A stretch of DNA of 64,000 nt. It comes from Melghirimyces algeriensis. GTDB taxonomy: Bacteria > Bacillota > Bacilli > Thermoactinomycetales > DSM-45169. The stretch covers positions 409,966 through 473,965 of the forward strand of contig NZ_FXTI01000002.1 in NCBI RefSeq assembly GCF_900182565.1. Reading direction: 5' to 3'. Under the pieces are notes generated by a model, which worked only from the letters and a program-made list of their open reading frames with translations, was not told where the DNA came from and did not search any database. Shown piece by piece: positions 28,063-36,840 of the stretch. The first letter of the stretch is position 1. Every line of letters starts with the position of its first letter. The translations under genes and the position numbers were made by a program.

Positions 28063-28090
28063 AAAGGAACCCGCAAAGGGTTCCTTTTTT
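28063..28090. terminator. Terminator of rocD
   Basis: AAAGGAACCC, GCAA, AGGGTTCCTTTTTT: tight stem with a T run; also suits comEA on the other strand. Confidence 0.9.
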
Positions 28091-28097
28091 GATCATA

Positions 28098-28748
28098 TTA
28101 CTGTACAGCTATTTGGTCCCGCAATTGGTCCAGTGTTTTCTCTCCAATCCCTGGCACTTCCGTCAATTGTTCAACGGATGTGAACGGACCGTTCTCTTCC
28201 CGGTAGGAAATGATCGCTTCCGCCTTAGACGGGCCAATACCGTTTAATTCCTGCAATTCCTCTGCAGAAGCCGCGTTCAATTTTATCGTTCCATTGGACG
28301 CTCTGGCCGAGGAAGTTTGACTTCCCTCGATATTCATAGAGGAAGGGATATCTTCTCCCTTGGCTGGTACATAGAGCGCCATCCCGTCGGAAAGCGGAGC
28401 TGCCAGATTGACGCGATCCAAGTCCGCCTGTTTTTCCGCTCCTCCTGCCTTTTGTACGGCTTCTTGCACCCTGGCTCCTGGAGAAAATCGATAGACACCA
28501 GGATGCTTCACGCTTCCCTTTATATCCACCATCCATTCATCCGCTTTCTTCTCTTTCTCCTTTTTCTTCGGCGTTGCTTCTTTCGGGCGGGAGGAATACT
28601 CCTTCACTTGAACGGAAGCAGGTTTCTCTTCCTCTCCTGTCCAGACCATGATCGTTCCTCCGATCAGGAGAAGCACCACAATCCCCAAAGAAACCGCCAG
28701 CTTTTTCTCTCGCGGAGTCCATTCTCCTTGATCCCACAACGGTTTCAT
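28098..28748 (-). CDS. comEA: ComEA DNA receptor for transformation
   Basis: 216 residues. N-terminal membrane anchor (about 18-37, LAVSLGIVVLLLIGGTIMVW), a Lys/Glu-rich linker, an SLBB domain (WMVDIKGSVKHPGVYRFSPG) and C-terminal tandem helix-hairpin-helix motifs (LNGIGPSKAEAIISYREENG, EVPGIGEKTLDQLR). It binds double-stranded DNA outside the cell and passes it to ComEC. It is divergent from comER, as in B. subtilis, but comEB and comEC do not follow. Confidence 0.94.
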   Translation of the reverse strand: MKPLWDQGEWTPREKKLAVSLGIVVLLLIGGTIMVWTGEEEKPASVQVKEYSSRPKEATPKKKEKEKKADEWMVDIKGSVKHPGVYRFSPGARVQEAVQKAGGAEKQADLDRVNLAAPLSDGMALYVPAKGEDIPSSMNIEGSQTSSARASNGTIKLNAASAEELQELNGIGPSKAEAIISYREENGPFTSVEQLTEVPGIGEKTLDQLRDQIAVQ

Positions 28749-28860
28749 CCCCTTTCTCCCTGTCCCATCATATTATCCTCCCTACAGGCGTAGAAATAGA
28801 GAGAAGCTCCCGCTCAGCGGGAACGACTCCGACAGATTCTCGCTTCAGGGAGGGAAGAAT

Positions 28861-29697
28861 ATGACATATGGTTTCATTGGAATTGGCAACATGGGTCGGA
28901 CACTGATTGAAGCATTCATCGAGGCTGGAACGTGTAAACCTTCAGAATTGATCATTCACAACCGTACAAAAAACAAAGCAGAACAGTTGGCCAAAACGTA
29001 TCCCGGCCTCCGTGTAGCCTCTGATAACCGTGAAACGGTCCGGGAATCATCCGTCTTTTTTCTCTGCGTAAAACCCGGTGAATTCCGAAATGTGCTGCAA
29101 GAAATCCGTGATGTTACACAAAGCGATCAAATCGCTGTTTCCATCACCAGTCCGGTAATGATCAGTGACTTGGAAGCATGGCTGTCTTGTCGGATCGCCA
29201 AGATCATCCCCAGCATCGCCAACAGGGTCTGTGCCGGCAATTCCCTATTTGTTCCCGGCACTCGCCTAACAAAGGAAGACGAAACCTATCTATGGGATTT
29301 GTTTCGTACCATCAGTCAACCTATATTGGTCGATGAACAGCACACCCGCGTGGCCTCCGATTTGGCCAGTTGCTCTCCCGCTTTTCTAGCCTGTCTGATG
29401 GAAAAATTGGCCGATGCAGCAGTGGAAGAAACCCAGCTCCCAAGGGAAACTGCTCTCTCCTTGGTTACCCAGATGGCTCACGGACTGGGGCAGCTCCTTA
29501 CGAAAGGCAACTTTACGTTAAAGAGTTTGCAAGAGCATGTAGCTGTTCCTGGCGGGATCACCCGGGAAGGACTCAACCTCCTGAACCGGAATACCGGTCC
29601 TGTTTTCAACGAGTTGATCCGTCTGACCCATGCAAAATATGAAAATGACATCCAAAAAGTGCAAAATTCCTTGTTTCCGAAGGTGAAAAATAATTGA
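28861..29697 (+). CDS. comER: ComER, pyrroline-5-carboxylate reductase-like protein
   Basis: 278 residues. Rossmann motif YGFIGIGNMGRTLI at the N-terminus and the P5C reductase C-terminal dimerisation region. GGGAGG precedes the ATG. Divergent orientation from comEA identifies it as ComER, which is described as influencing sporulation/biofilm entry in some Bacillus rather than DNA uptake. Whether it has proline-biosynthetic activity cannot be read here. Confidence 0.87.
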   Translation: MTYGFIGIGNMGRTLIEAFIEAGTCKPSELIIHNRTKNKAEQLAKTYPGLRVASDNRETVRESSVFFLCVKPGEFRNVLQEIRDVTQSDQIAVSITSPVMISDLEAWLSCRIAKIIPSIANRVCAGNSLFVPGTRLTKEDETYLWDLFRTISQPILVDEQHTRVASDLASCSPAFLACLMEKLADAAVEETQLPRETALSLVTQMAHGLGQLLTKGNFTLKSLQEHVAVPGGITREGLNLLNRNTGPVFNELIRLTHAKYENDIQKVQNSLFPKVKNN

Positions 29698-29735
29698 ATA
29701 AAAAATCCTTTTTTGGATAAATATAGTATATCATA

Positions 29736-29778
29736 ATCCCCCAAAAGGTGGGAGCATGCTCCTCACCTTTTGGGGGAT
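29736..29778. terminator. Long bidirectional terminator between comER and the RpiR regulator
   Basis: ATCCCCCAAAAGGTG and CACCTTTTGGGGGAT form a 15-base perfect stem enclosing an inner GGAGCATGCTCC palindrome. Confidence 0.85.
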
Positions 29779-29781
29779 GAT

Positions 29782-30654
29782 TCAGCTTTTTTTCCTATAA
29801 TAGATTCCTTCCCGTTCCCACAGTCGTTCCATTTCTGAAAGTCTCTGGGTTGCCAGGTTCTTCATATTTCGTCCCACTGAAGTCAGAATTCCGTTTATCA
29901 AGCTCAAAGGAGCGGTAAAGGAATCCACATAGGAAGGCAAACGACTGGAAGCGAACAGTGAAAGATCCGCTTCCTGTGCCAATGGCGATCCGACGGAATC
30001 GGTCAGGCACAAGGTCTGTACTCCCTGGGAACGAGCAAATTGAATAGCTTGGATGGTCCGATGTGTATATCTTGGGAAACCAATTCCTATCACTAAATCT
30101 TGCTTTTTCAAAGAAGACAAGTGTTCCAGCATGGTGTCAGAGTTGTGGATCAACTCCGTGTTCTGCAAAATCAATTGAAGATAGAAGGTCATAAAATATC
30201 CTAACGCATGGGAACTTCGAAACGCGACAACCCGGATCTTCTCCGCTTCCGATATTTTTCGTACTGCCTCCGCAAATACTTCCCCATCCAGTCGGTGCAT
30301 GGTTTGTTGCAAGTTGCTTATATCATCATTCAGCACTTCAACAGCCACTCTGGACTCTTCCGGATACAAATGATCGGCTAGATCCAGACGTTCCACTGTA
30401 GTGATTCGTTCCCGGATTTGATCCTGTAGATTGCGTTGCATCTCCGTGTAACCGGAGTAACCGAGAGCCACAGCAAAACGGACTACAGTTGCTTCTGCCA
30501 CACGGGCCTTTTCTGCCATTTTGGCAGCTGTCAAAAAAGGAGCGATATCCGGATGATTCTCGATAAAACGGGCAATTTTGTGCTGGGCCTGGCTCATGGA
30601 ACTGGACCGCTCCCGAATTCGACGGTAAACATCCTCCTTCATTGCCTCTATCAT
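29782..30654 (-). CDS. RpiR/MurR family transcriptional regulator (HTH + SIS)
   Basis: 290 residues: N-terminal helix-turn-helix (FLTAAKMAEKARVAEATVVRFAVALGYSGYTEMQ) and a C-terminal SIS sugar-isomerase-like sensor domain. The SIS domain normally binds a phosphosugar effector. Its ATG overlaps the stop of the aminotransferase gene (ATGA), so the two are translationally coupled; a second ATG three codons in is an alternative start. Probably controls the operon through the 19-base palindrome upstream of the aminotransferase gene (inference). Confidence 0.88.
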   Translation of the reverse strand: MIEAMKEDVYRRIRERSSSMSQAQHKIARFIENHPDIAPFLTAAKMAEKARVAEATVVRFAVALGYSGYTEMQRNLQDQIRERITTVERLDLADHLYPEESRVAVEVLNDDISNLQQTMHRLDGEVFAEAVRKISEAEKIRVVAFRSSHALGYFMTFYLQLILQNTELIHNSDTMLEHLSSLKKQDLVIGIGFPRYTHRTIQAIQFARSQGVQTLCLTDSVGSPLAQEADLSLFASSRLPSYVDSFTAPLSLINGILTSVGRNMKNLATQRLSEMERLWEREGIYYRKKS

Positions 30655-32024
30655 CCTTTCTTCAATTGTTTCACCCCTGCTTCAAAACGCGTTAAGGTCT
30701 CTGCGATCGCTTCAGGCCCATGAACAGAGGAAAGAGAAAATCGATTCAATGGCTTGATATAAATTCCCTTTTCCAATAAAAAATTGTCCAATTTACGGCG
30801 TAATGTACGCTCGGAATCAAGGACATCCTGAGCCTCCCGAACCGGTTTATTGCTGAAGACAAGGTTAAAAATGGTTCCCACTCCAACAGCCTGCCCGCAA
30901 AAACCATTTCGCTTCAGTATCATTTCCATTTCTTTCTGCAACCTCATTGTCGCATCTTCCACCGATTGATAGGCGCCTTTTTCCTCCAATGCTTGAATGG
31001 TTTTTAAACCGGCAGTAAGAATCATGGGATGACCATTATAAGTGCCACTGTGAAAAAGGGTGGAACCTCCCTCCTGATTCCTCTCCCCACTAAGAATATC
31101 CCCAGAACGGAGTGGGGACGCCAGCTCCATCATCTCTCTGCGCCCACCAACGGCTCCGACAGGAAAGCCACCTCCCAGCACTTTACCAAGCGCCGTCAGA
31201 TCCGGAGTCACTCCATACCGTCCCTGTGCTCCAGAAAGACCCACCCGAAACCCCGTCTTCACTTCATCAAAGATCAGAGGAATTCCGTAGTGATGCGTGT
31301 ACTCCCTTAAATTTTTCAAAAAATCGAGGTCTGGAGGGATAAATCCTGCTTGAACCGGTTCCAGGATGACCGCTCCGATTGAACAAACCTCTTGATTCAA
31401 AATCTGTTCCGTTGTCGCCCAATCATTAAAGGGAAGAACCACGGTCTGCTTCCGGATCTCTTCCGACACTCCCATAGAATCTGCGCAAACGTATGGAGGC
31501 ATTCCCTGTTTCCGTTCCCTGATGCGGACATTGAGCAATACTTGATCATAGCCCCCATGGTAATGACCTTCAAATTTGGCCACCTTCTTCTTTCCGCTCC
31601 ACGCTCTGGCCAGACGCAGAGCAAACATTGTAGCCTCCAGTCCGGAGTTGGTAAAGCGAACACTTTCTACACCGGGAACCAGTTCCACCAATCTTTTGGC
31701 CATCTCCAGCTCCAGTTCATGAGGGGTACCTAAAACAGGAGTTCCCATTTGCTCAAACTGTTTTTGAACCGCTTCCAGAATTTGTGGATTCCCATGTCCC
31801 AACATTAAAGCTCCATAACACAGGTTATAATCAATATAATCATTTCCATCAACATCATACAGATAGGCTCCGGAAGCAGATTCCATAAAGATCGGATAGG
31901 GGTCAAAATATTTAATATTGGCTGTAACACCTCCAGGCATCCATTGTTTGGCCTCTTCGTACCGCTTAGCTGAACCCCGTGTTTTGTTCTGCAATGGATG
32001 AACCGGTCGAGCGGGTGTGGACAT
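30651..32024 (-). CDS. Class III aminotransferase of the glutamate-1-semialdehyde aminomutase family
   Basis: 457 residues from the ATG at 32024 (AAGAGGTG six bases upstream). HemL-like motifs: PGGVTANIKYFDPYPIFMESASGAYLYDVDG, RFTNSGLEATMFALRLARA, FDEVKTGFRVG and the PLP lysine in ALGKVLGGGFPVGAVGG. No other heme genes are nearby and it is coupled to an RpiR-type regulator, so a catabolic or amino-sugar-related aminotransferase or aminomutase is as likely as heme synthesis. Substrate unknown. Confidence 0.82.
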   Translation of the reverse strand: MSTPARPVHPLQNKTRGSAKRYEEAKQWMPGGVTANIKYFDPYPIFMESASGAYLYDVDGNDYIDYNLCYGALMLGHGNPQILEAVQKQFEQMGTPVLGTPHELELEMAKRLVELVPGVESVRFTNSGLEATMFALRLARAWSGKKKVAKFEGHYHGGYDQVLLNVRIRERKQGMPPYVCADSMGVSEEIRKQTVVLPFNDWATTEQILNQEVCSIGAVILEPVQAGFIPPDLDFLKNLREYTHHYGIPLIFDEVKTGFRVGLSGAQGRYGVTPDLTALGKVLGGGFPVGAVGGRREMMELASPLRSGDILSGERNQEGGSTLFHSGTYNGHPMILTAGLKTIQALEEKGAYQSVEDATMRLQKEMEMILKRNGFCGQAVGVGTIFNLVFSNKPVREAQDVLDSERTLRRKLDNFLLEKGIYIKPLNRFSLSSVHGPEAIAETLTRFEAGVKQLKKG

Positions 32025-32039
32025 CTTGCTCACCTCTTA

Positions 32040-32089
32040 AATGAAATAAATCATTCATACATAGGGAACAATGAATGATTTATTTCATT
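32040..32089. promoter_or_regulatory. Nineteen-base palindromic operator
   Basis: AATGAAATAAATCATTCAT (32040-32058) and its exact reverse complement (32071-32089) flank a 12-base spacer. It overlaps the -10 box and covers the start region of the aminotransferase-rpiR transcript, an ideal repressor site. Confidence 0.75.
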
Positions 32090-32116
32090 ATATCTTGACA
32101 CATTATTCAATTTCAA
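32087..32116 (-). promoter_or_regulatory. Promoter of the aminotransferase-rpiR operon
   Basis: TTGAAA (32116-32111), 18 bases, TATAAT (32092-32087), the -10 overlapping the palindromic operator. Confidence 0.7.
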
Positions 32117-32202
32117 TGGGAAACAGCCCACCAAAATCGGACGACTGATTCTTGATGCAAACCAAAATGAATGAAATCCTTCATTCCAACCCGCTTTCAG
32201 TA

Positions 32203-32232
32203 TAAAAAAAGCACTCCAGATCAAGGAGTGCT
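32203..32232 (-). terminator. Terminator of leuS, beyond the inserted element
   Basis: AGCACTCC, TTGATCT, GGAGTGCT followed by TTTTTTATA on the minus strand. Copy 2 of the dispersed element lies between this terminator and the leuS stop codon. Confidence 0.85.
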
Positions 32233-32445
32233 GAGGTTCATAACAAAGTGGTGAAGGGGAGATATCCGTTTCCGCATCTCTTTCCTCCAGCAAGGAAGTG
32301 GAAGGAGTCCGCTTCACCCCCTCCGGTTCCAACCAGCGGACAAAATATCCGCTAAACGGTTGGAACCTCCAGGGGTTCCGCTGGGTCGTCGGAAAAGGAT
32401 GCTTCACCGGATATCCCCCTCTTATTTTCCTTTGTCAGCAGTCTC
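32233..32445 (-). mobile_element. MITE-like dispersed element, copy 2
   Basis: 213 bases; on the minus strand it begins GAGACTGCTGACAAAG and ends AACAAAGTG-like in inverted form (CACTTTGTTATGAACCTC). The ends are imperfect inverted repeats sharing GAG..T..T.ACAAAG. It is inserted in the 3' untranslated region of leuS, immediately before the terminator, so it would be transcribed with leuS. Internal hairpin: CCAACCGTTTAGCGGA with TCCGCTGGTTGG. Confidence 0.8.
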
Positions 32446-32460
32446 TGCTTTTTTTCATAT

Positions 32461-34926
32461 TCATTTAGCAACGATATTCACCAATTTTCCAGGAACAACA
32501 ATCACTTTTCGAACGGTTTTTCCTTCAAGCAACTGTTTCACTTTCTCTTCAGCCATGACCTGTCTCTCTACTTCTTCTCGATCAGCCTGAGCAGAAACAG
32601 TCGATTTATGACGTACTTTGCCGTTGATCTGTACAACTATTTCCCATTCATTTTGTACCAGAGCCGTCTCATCATATTGGGGCCAGGGTTGCTCATGTAC
32701 GCTCGTCTGATACCCCATCTGTTGCCACAGTTCTTCTGTAAGATGAGGAACAAAGGGAGCGAGCAGGATCACCGTTTTTTCAATGGCCTCAACCAATGTT
32801 CCCCGATCCGCATCCTGGGGATAGGCGTTTATTCCATTCACCAGTTGCATAATGGCGCTGACTGCGGTATTAAACTGCAGACGATCTTCAATATCCTCAG
32901 TCACTTTTTTGATCGTACGATGAAGAAGCCGATACAATTCTTTGGATGCCTTCTCTTCAGGCTTTGGGTCCGGACGGTTCTGAAAGAGTTCCTGGTTAAG
33001 CTGTACCATCCGCCAGATACGGTTTAGGAAGCGATGACTTCCTTCCACCCCGGAATCGTTCCAATCCAGTTCTCCTTCTGGAGGAGCGGCGAAGAGGATA
33101 AACAAACGGGCGGTGTCAGCTCCGTAACGATCAATAATATCCATCGGGGAAACCACATTGCCTTTGGATTTGGACATCTTGGAACCATTCTTCAGTACCA
33201 TGCCCAGGGGAAAATACTGTTCAAACGGTTCAGTGGCCTTTAACATGCCCGCATCATGCAGAACCTTGGTGAAAAAGCGCGCATATAGAAGATGTAACAC
33301 CGCGTGTTCAATTCCCCCAATATAATGGTTCACCGGCATCCACTCGTCGGCTTTTTCCGCATCAAAAGGCTTTTCTGTATTGTGCGGATCGGTATAACGC
33401 AAAAAATACCATGAGGAGTCGACAAATGTATCCATTGTATCCGTTTCCCGGCGCGCCTCACCGCCACAGGAAGGACAGGTGCAGGTTACAAAACTCTCTG
33501 ATGTCGTAAGAGGATTGCTTTTTCCGTCAAAAACCACATCCTCTGGCAATGTAACCGGCAATTCTTCCGCAGGTACCGGGACAATACCACAGGAATCACA
33601 ATATACGATCGGAATGGGGCAGCCCCAGTACCGTTGACGAGAAATGAGCCAATCCCGAAGGCGATAGGTTACCGTTTTCTTTCCGTTCCCCTCTTCAACC
33701 AAACGATCAGCAACCGCTCCTATGGCCGTACGGTTGTCCATTCCATCAAATGGCCCCGAATTGACCAACACCCCTTCTCCTGTATAGACTGCTTCCATAT
33801 CACTGGAAGGAGATTCCTCATCATGAGGCTGAATGACGATCTGAATCGGCAGATCATAGGTTTTGGCAAACTGAAAATCACGCTCATCATGAGCTGGAAC
33901 TCCCATCACAGCTCCAGTACCGTAATCCATCAAAACATAATTTGCCACCCAGATCGGGATCTCTTCTCCGGTCAGGGGATGTTTTGCCTTTGCACCCGTG
34001 TCCATTCCAAGCTTTTCAACATCAGCGCCAGTACGGGAAAGTTCGGATTGATTCCTCACCTTCTCAATGAACGAACGGACTTTTTCTTCGTGGGGCTTGC
34101 CGTGGATTAATTGTTCCACCTTGGGATGTTCTGGAGCCAGCACGATATAGGTGACCCCGTAAAGTGTATCTGGACGGGTCGTAAAAACCGTCACCTCTTC
34201 ATCTCCCAACTCAGGGATCGAAAATGCCACTTCCGCTCCTTCACTGCGACCGATCCAGTTTCGTTGCATGGTTTTCACCTGTTCCGGCCACTTTGGCAAA
34301 TCGTCCAGATCTTCCAGTAAGCGATCTGCATAGTCGGTAATGCGCAGAAACCACTGTTCCAGGTCTTTTTTCACCACAACGGAGTCGCAACGCCAACATT
34401 TACCATCTTCTACCTGTTCATTTGCCAAGACAGTCTGGCAATCGGGGCACCAGTTGACGCTCCCTTTTTTTCGATAGGCCAAGCCCCGTTCATAACAGAG
34501 CAGAAATAACCACTGGGTCGCCCGGTAGTATTCCGGTGTACAGGTTCCCACATATCGGTTCCAGTCATAGGACAAACCGAGTCGGACCTGTTCTTCCTTG
34601 ATCTTTTGCATATTGGAAAGCGTCCACTCCCGTGGATTCACCCCTCGCTGGATCGCTGCATTTTCCGCCGGCATCCCAAAAGCATCCGCACCGATCGGGT
34701 GCAACACCTTGTAACCTCTCATCCGCTTAAAACGGGCCACCAGATCCCCCATGGAATAGTTGCGAACGTGACCCATATGTAAGCCTTCACCTGATGGATA
34801 GGGAAACATCTCCAAGGCATAAAATTTCGGTCGATCATTTTCATTTTCCGGTGTCTTGTACGCATTGCGATCATTCCAGATCTTTTGCCACTTCGGTTCA
34901 ATTTCTTGAGGCGTGTACGGTTTCAT
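32461..34926 (-). CDS. leuS: Leucine-tRNA ligase
   Basis: 821 residues from the ATG at 34926 (GGAGG eight bases upstream); the 18 codons before it belong to the leader. HIGH motif EGLHMGHVRNY near residue 50; zinc-ribbon WCPDCQTVLANEQVEDGKCWRC; editing domain with GTGAVMGVPAHDERDFQFA; KMSKS motif as GSKMSKSKGNVV. Charges tRNA-Leu and hydrolyses mischarged products. Regulated by the upstream T-box. Confidence 0.97.
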   Translation of the reverse strand: MKPYTPQEIEPKWQKIWNDRNAYKTPENENDRPKFYALEMFPYPSGEGLHMGHVRNYSMGDLVARFKRMRGYKVLHPIGADAFGMPAENAAIQRGVNPREWTLSNMQKIKEEQVRLGLSYDWNRYVGTCTPEYYRATQWLFLLCYERGLAYRKKGSVNWCPDCQTVLANEQVEDGKCWRCDSVVVKKDLEQWFLRITDYADRLLEDLDDLPKWPEQVKTMQRNWIGRSEGAEVAFSIPELGDEEVTVFTTRPDTLYGVTYIVLAPEHPKVEQLIHGKPHEEKVRSFIEKVRNQSELSRTGADVEKLGMDTGAKAKHPLTGEEIPIWVANYVLMDYGTGAVMGVPAHDERDFQFAKTYDLPIQIVIQPHDEESPSSDMEAVYTGEGVLVNSGPFDGMDNRTAIGAVADRLVEEGNGKKTVTYRLRDWLISRQRYWGCPIPIVYCDSCGIVPVPAEELPVTLPEDVVFDGKSNPLTTSESFVTCTCPSCGGEARRETDTMDTFVDSSWYFLRYTDPHNTEKPFDAEKADEWMPVNHYIGGIEHAVLHLLYARFFTKVLHDAGMLKATEPFEQYFPLGMVLKNGSKMSKSKGNVVSPMDIIDRYGADTARLFILFAAPPEGELDWNDSGVEGSHRFLNRIWRMVQLNQELFQNRPDPKPEEKASKELYRLLHRTIKKVTEDIEDRLQFNTAVSAIMQLVNGINAYPQDADRGTLVEAIEKTVILLAPFVPHLTEELWQQMGYQTSVHEQPWPQYDETALVQNEWEIVVQINGKVRHKSTVSAQADREEVERQVMAEEKVKQLLEGKTVRKVIVVPGKLVNIVAK

Positions 34927-34958
34927 CAGCACTTCCTCCAACTTCTCAAATAAATAAT

Positions 34959-35225
34959 AAACCTCCCGCCCCCAGCTCATTGGCTAGGGACGAGAGGTTG
35001 GTTCACTGTCTCCCGCGGTACCACCCTAATTGGCATTTCATAAAATGCCCTCTCAAGATCCGATATCGGGGATCAACCGTCGAAGAGTACTGTTCGTTCC
35101 CCTTTGAGGCAATGGGACGAGTTCATCCTTGATCCCTGTCGACTTTCACCAACCGCCGACTCTCTGAAAAGGAACTTCATGGATTACTGCTCCCCATTAT
35201 TGCCTAGATATTCAGGTGGTATGTC
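34959..35225 (-). ncRNA. T-box leader (tRNA-Leu) of leuS
   Basis: The T-box AGGGTGGTACCGCGGGA lies at 35027-35011 (minus). Upstream are stem I elements AGAGAGTCGGCGG and GGTGAAAGTCGAC, and a likely specifier CUC (35121-35119) in GATGAACTCGTCCC. Downstream AACCTCTCGTCCC and GGGGGCGGGAGGTT form a terminator followed by TATTATT. Confidence 0.93.
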
Positions 35226-35244
35226 CTGAAATAATTTAATTCAT

Positions 35245-35274
35245 ATTATATGCAACCAAACAGTTATATGTCAA
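35245..35274 (-). promoter_or_regulatory. Promoter of the leuS T-box transcript
   Basis: TTGACA (35274-35269), 18 bases, TATAAT (35250-35245): close to the sigma-A consensus. Confidence 0.85.
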
Positions 35275-35300
35275 CGTTTTTCTTTTATTTTTTGTTTCGC

Positions 35301-35642
35301 CTACTGAACTCCGACTTGAGTGGCATCTCCCCACAACCGTTCCAAGTTATAAAAATCCCGTTCATCCTTGTGGAAGACATGGACAACAACATCGCCAAGA
35401 TCCAACAGCACCCAACGAGCATCAGACAGTCCCTCAATGGAACGCAGGAAGATCCCCTCTTTTTCCATCTTTTCCTTGATACCTTCCACGATTGCCTGAA
35501 CCTGTGTTTGCGAGTTGCCATGACAAACCACAAAATAGTCGGCAAAGGCGGACAATCCTCGAATATCCAAAATGTTGACACGTTGGGCCTTTTTCTCCTC
35601 AGCGGCGACAGCTGCCATTTTTGCGATTTCCACCAGGTTCAA
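35301..35642 (-). CDS. rsfS: Ribosomal silencing factor RsfS
   Basis: 113 residues (Iojap/YqeL family) with VVCHGNSQTQVQAIVEGI and DVVVHVFHKDERDFYNLERLWGDA. It binds uL14 on the large subunit and blocks subunit joining when nutrients are low. The TTG start (35642) forms TTGA with the yqeK stop and has AAGGAGG seven bases upstream. Confidence 0.94.
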   Translation of the reverse strand: MNLVEIAKMAAVAAEEKKAQRVNILDIRGLSAFADYFVVCHGNSQTQVQAIVEGIKEKMEKEGIFLRSIEGLSDARWVLLDLGDVVVHVFHKDERDFYNLERLWGDATQVGVQ

Positions 35643-36229
35643 AGAGATTCCTCCTTCAATCTTGATTGGTGAACGTGATCCACCATTTCATTCCGGGCAG
35701 CCAGGGTTAAGGGATACACCTTGTGCCCTTTTTGAATCAGAAACACCAGCGTATTATCCAATGATTTTAATACGGCTTGATCCAAGCTTTTACGGGCCAG
35801 TTCGCGAACCTCGTCCACTCCCGGAAACCGACGCCCAGGCTCAATGTAATCTGCAAGGAAAATCACCCGTTCCAGCAGAGACATATGGGGACGGCCTGAG
35901 GTATGATAACGAATCGCATTCAAAACATCGGGGTCATTTACCCCTAACTCTTCTCGAACCACCTCTGCGCCAACAAAAGCATGCCACAACTCCGCGTGAT
36001 GTTCCAACAGGTCTTTGGGTAATTGATACGTATGAATGATGTGCTTCATCCGCTCTTTCGGCCAAAACTTGCAATAATCATGCAGTAGCGCTGCCAGTTC
36101 CGCTTGGTCGCAATCCGCCTGATAGCGGTCTGCCAGCTCTTTCGCTGTTTCCATCACCCGCAAGGTATGTTCCCAACGGGTTGTCGGCAACTCTCTCCGG
36201 ACTCTCTCAGCCAATTCTTTACGGTTCAT
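35639..36229 (-). CDS. yqeK: YqeK, HD-domain diadenosine tetraphosphatase
   Basis: 196 residues with HD-domain residues WEHTLRVMETA, AALLHDYCK and a later LWHAFVGAEV. YqeK-family enzymes hydrolyse Ap4A symmetrically to ADP. The gene overlaps the nadD end by 11 bases and rsfS by four, so the block is translated as a coupled unit. AAGGAG precedes the ATG by 10 bases. Confidence 0.92.
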   Translation of the reverse strand: MNRKELAERVRRELPTTRWEHTLRVMETAKELADRYQADCDQAELAALLHDYCKFWPKERMKHIIHTYQLPKDLLEHHAELWHAFVGAEVVREELGVNDPDVLNAIRYHTSGRPHMSLLERVIFLADYIEPGRRFPGVDEVRELARKSLDQAVLKSLDNTLVFLIQKGHKVYPLTLAARNEMVDHVHQSRLKEESL

Positions 36230-36827
36230 ACAAACGATGCTCCTTCATGTACTGACGAACTGACTCCGGAACGATATATCTTACGGAGTTCCCTTTAGCT
36301 CTCTGTTCCCGTACCCATGTGGAAGACAGATTCATCTGAATCCCGTTATGGATCAAGGTTAGTCTGTTTTTAATATGTTCGGGAATCTGATCGATATCCA
36401 ATATAAATCCAGGACGGACCAGCCCGATGAAATTCACGATATCCGCTATTTCTTTTATTTTATACCAACGGGGAAGATCCCGTACCATGTCTGTACCCAC
36501 AATCAAGTGAAACTGGACATCTGGATGATCTTGTGCCAGTTTCCTGACAGTATCCACTGTATAAGATGGTCCTTCCCGCTTCAACTCGATCGCAGATGCC
36601 CGAAAAAAAGGATGATCCAGTACAGCTTTTTCAACCATCGTCATGCGATCCTCGGCAGACGCAACGGCCCCCTTTTTATGCGGAGGACATGCAGCCGGAA
36701 CAAACCAGACCTCATCCAAATTTGCCTTTTGGCGGGCTTGTTCCGCCATCATCAGGTGACCGATGTGAACCGGATCAAATGTTCCTCCATAGATCCCAAC
36801 ATTTTTTTTCTTGTGTTCGTCCTTCAA
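36219..36827 (-). CDS. nadD: Nicotinate-nucleotide adenylyltransferase
   Basis: 202 residues with the nucleotidyltransferase signature GIYGGTFDPVHIGHLMMAE and the C-terminal SSTWVREQRAKGNSVRYIVP. It makes deamido-NAD from nicotinate mononucleotide and ATP. Starts at TTG (36827) with AAGGAG upstream. Part of the yqeG-yqeH-aroE-nadD-yqeK-rsfS operon. Confidence 0.95.
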   Translation of the reverse strand: MKDEHKKKNVGIYGGTFDPVHIGHLMMAEQARQKANLDEVWFVPAACPPHKKGAVASAEDRMTMVEKAVLDHPFFRASAIELKREGPSYTVDTVRKLAQDHPDVQFHLIVGTDMVRDLPRWYKIKEIADIVNFIGLVRPGFILDIDQIPEHIKNRLTLIHNGIQMNLSSTWVREQRAKGNSVRYIVPESVRQYMKEHRLYEP

Positions 36828-36840
36828 TATCCTATCTCCT

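Noticed and set aside
30651..32024. Assignment as heme-pathway HemL
   Set aside because: No heme genes nearby and coupling to an RpiR/SIS regulator suggests another role.
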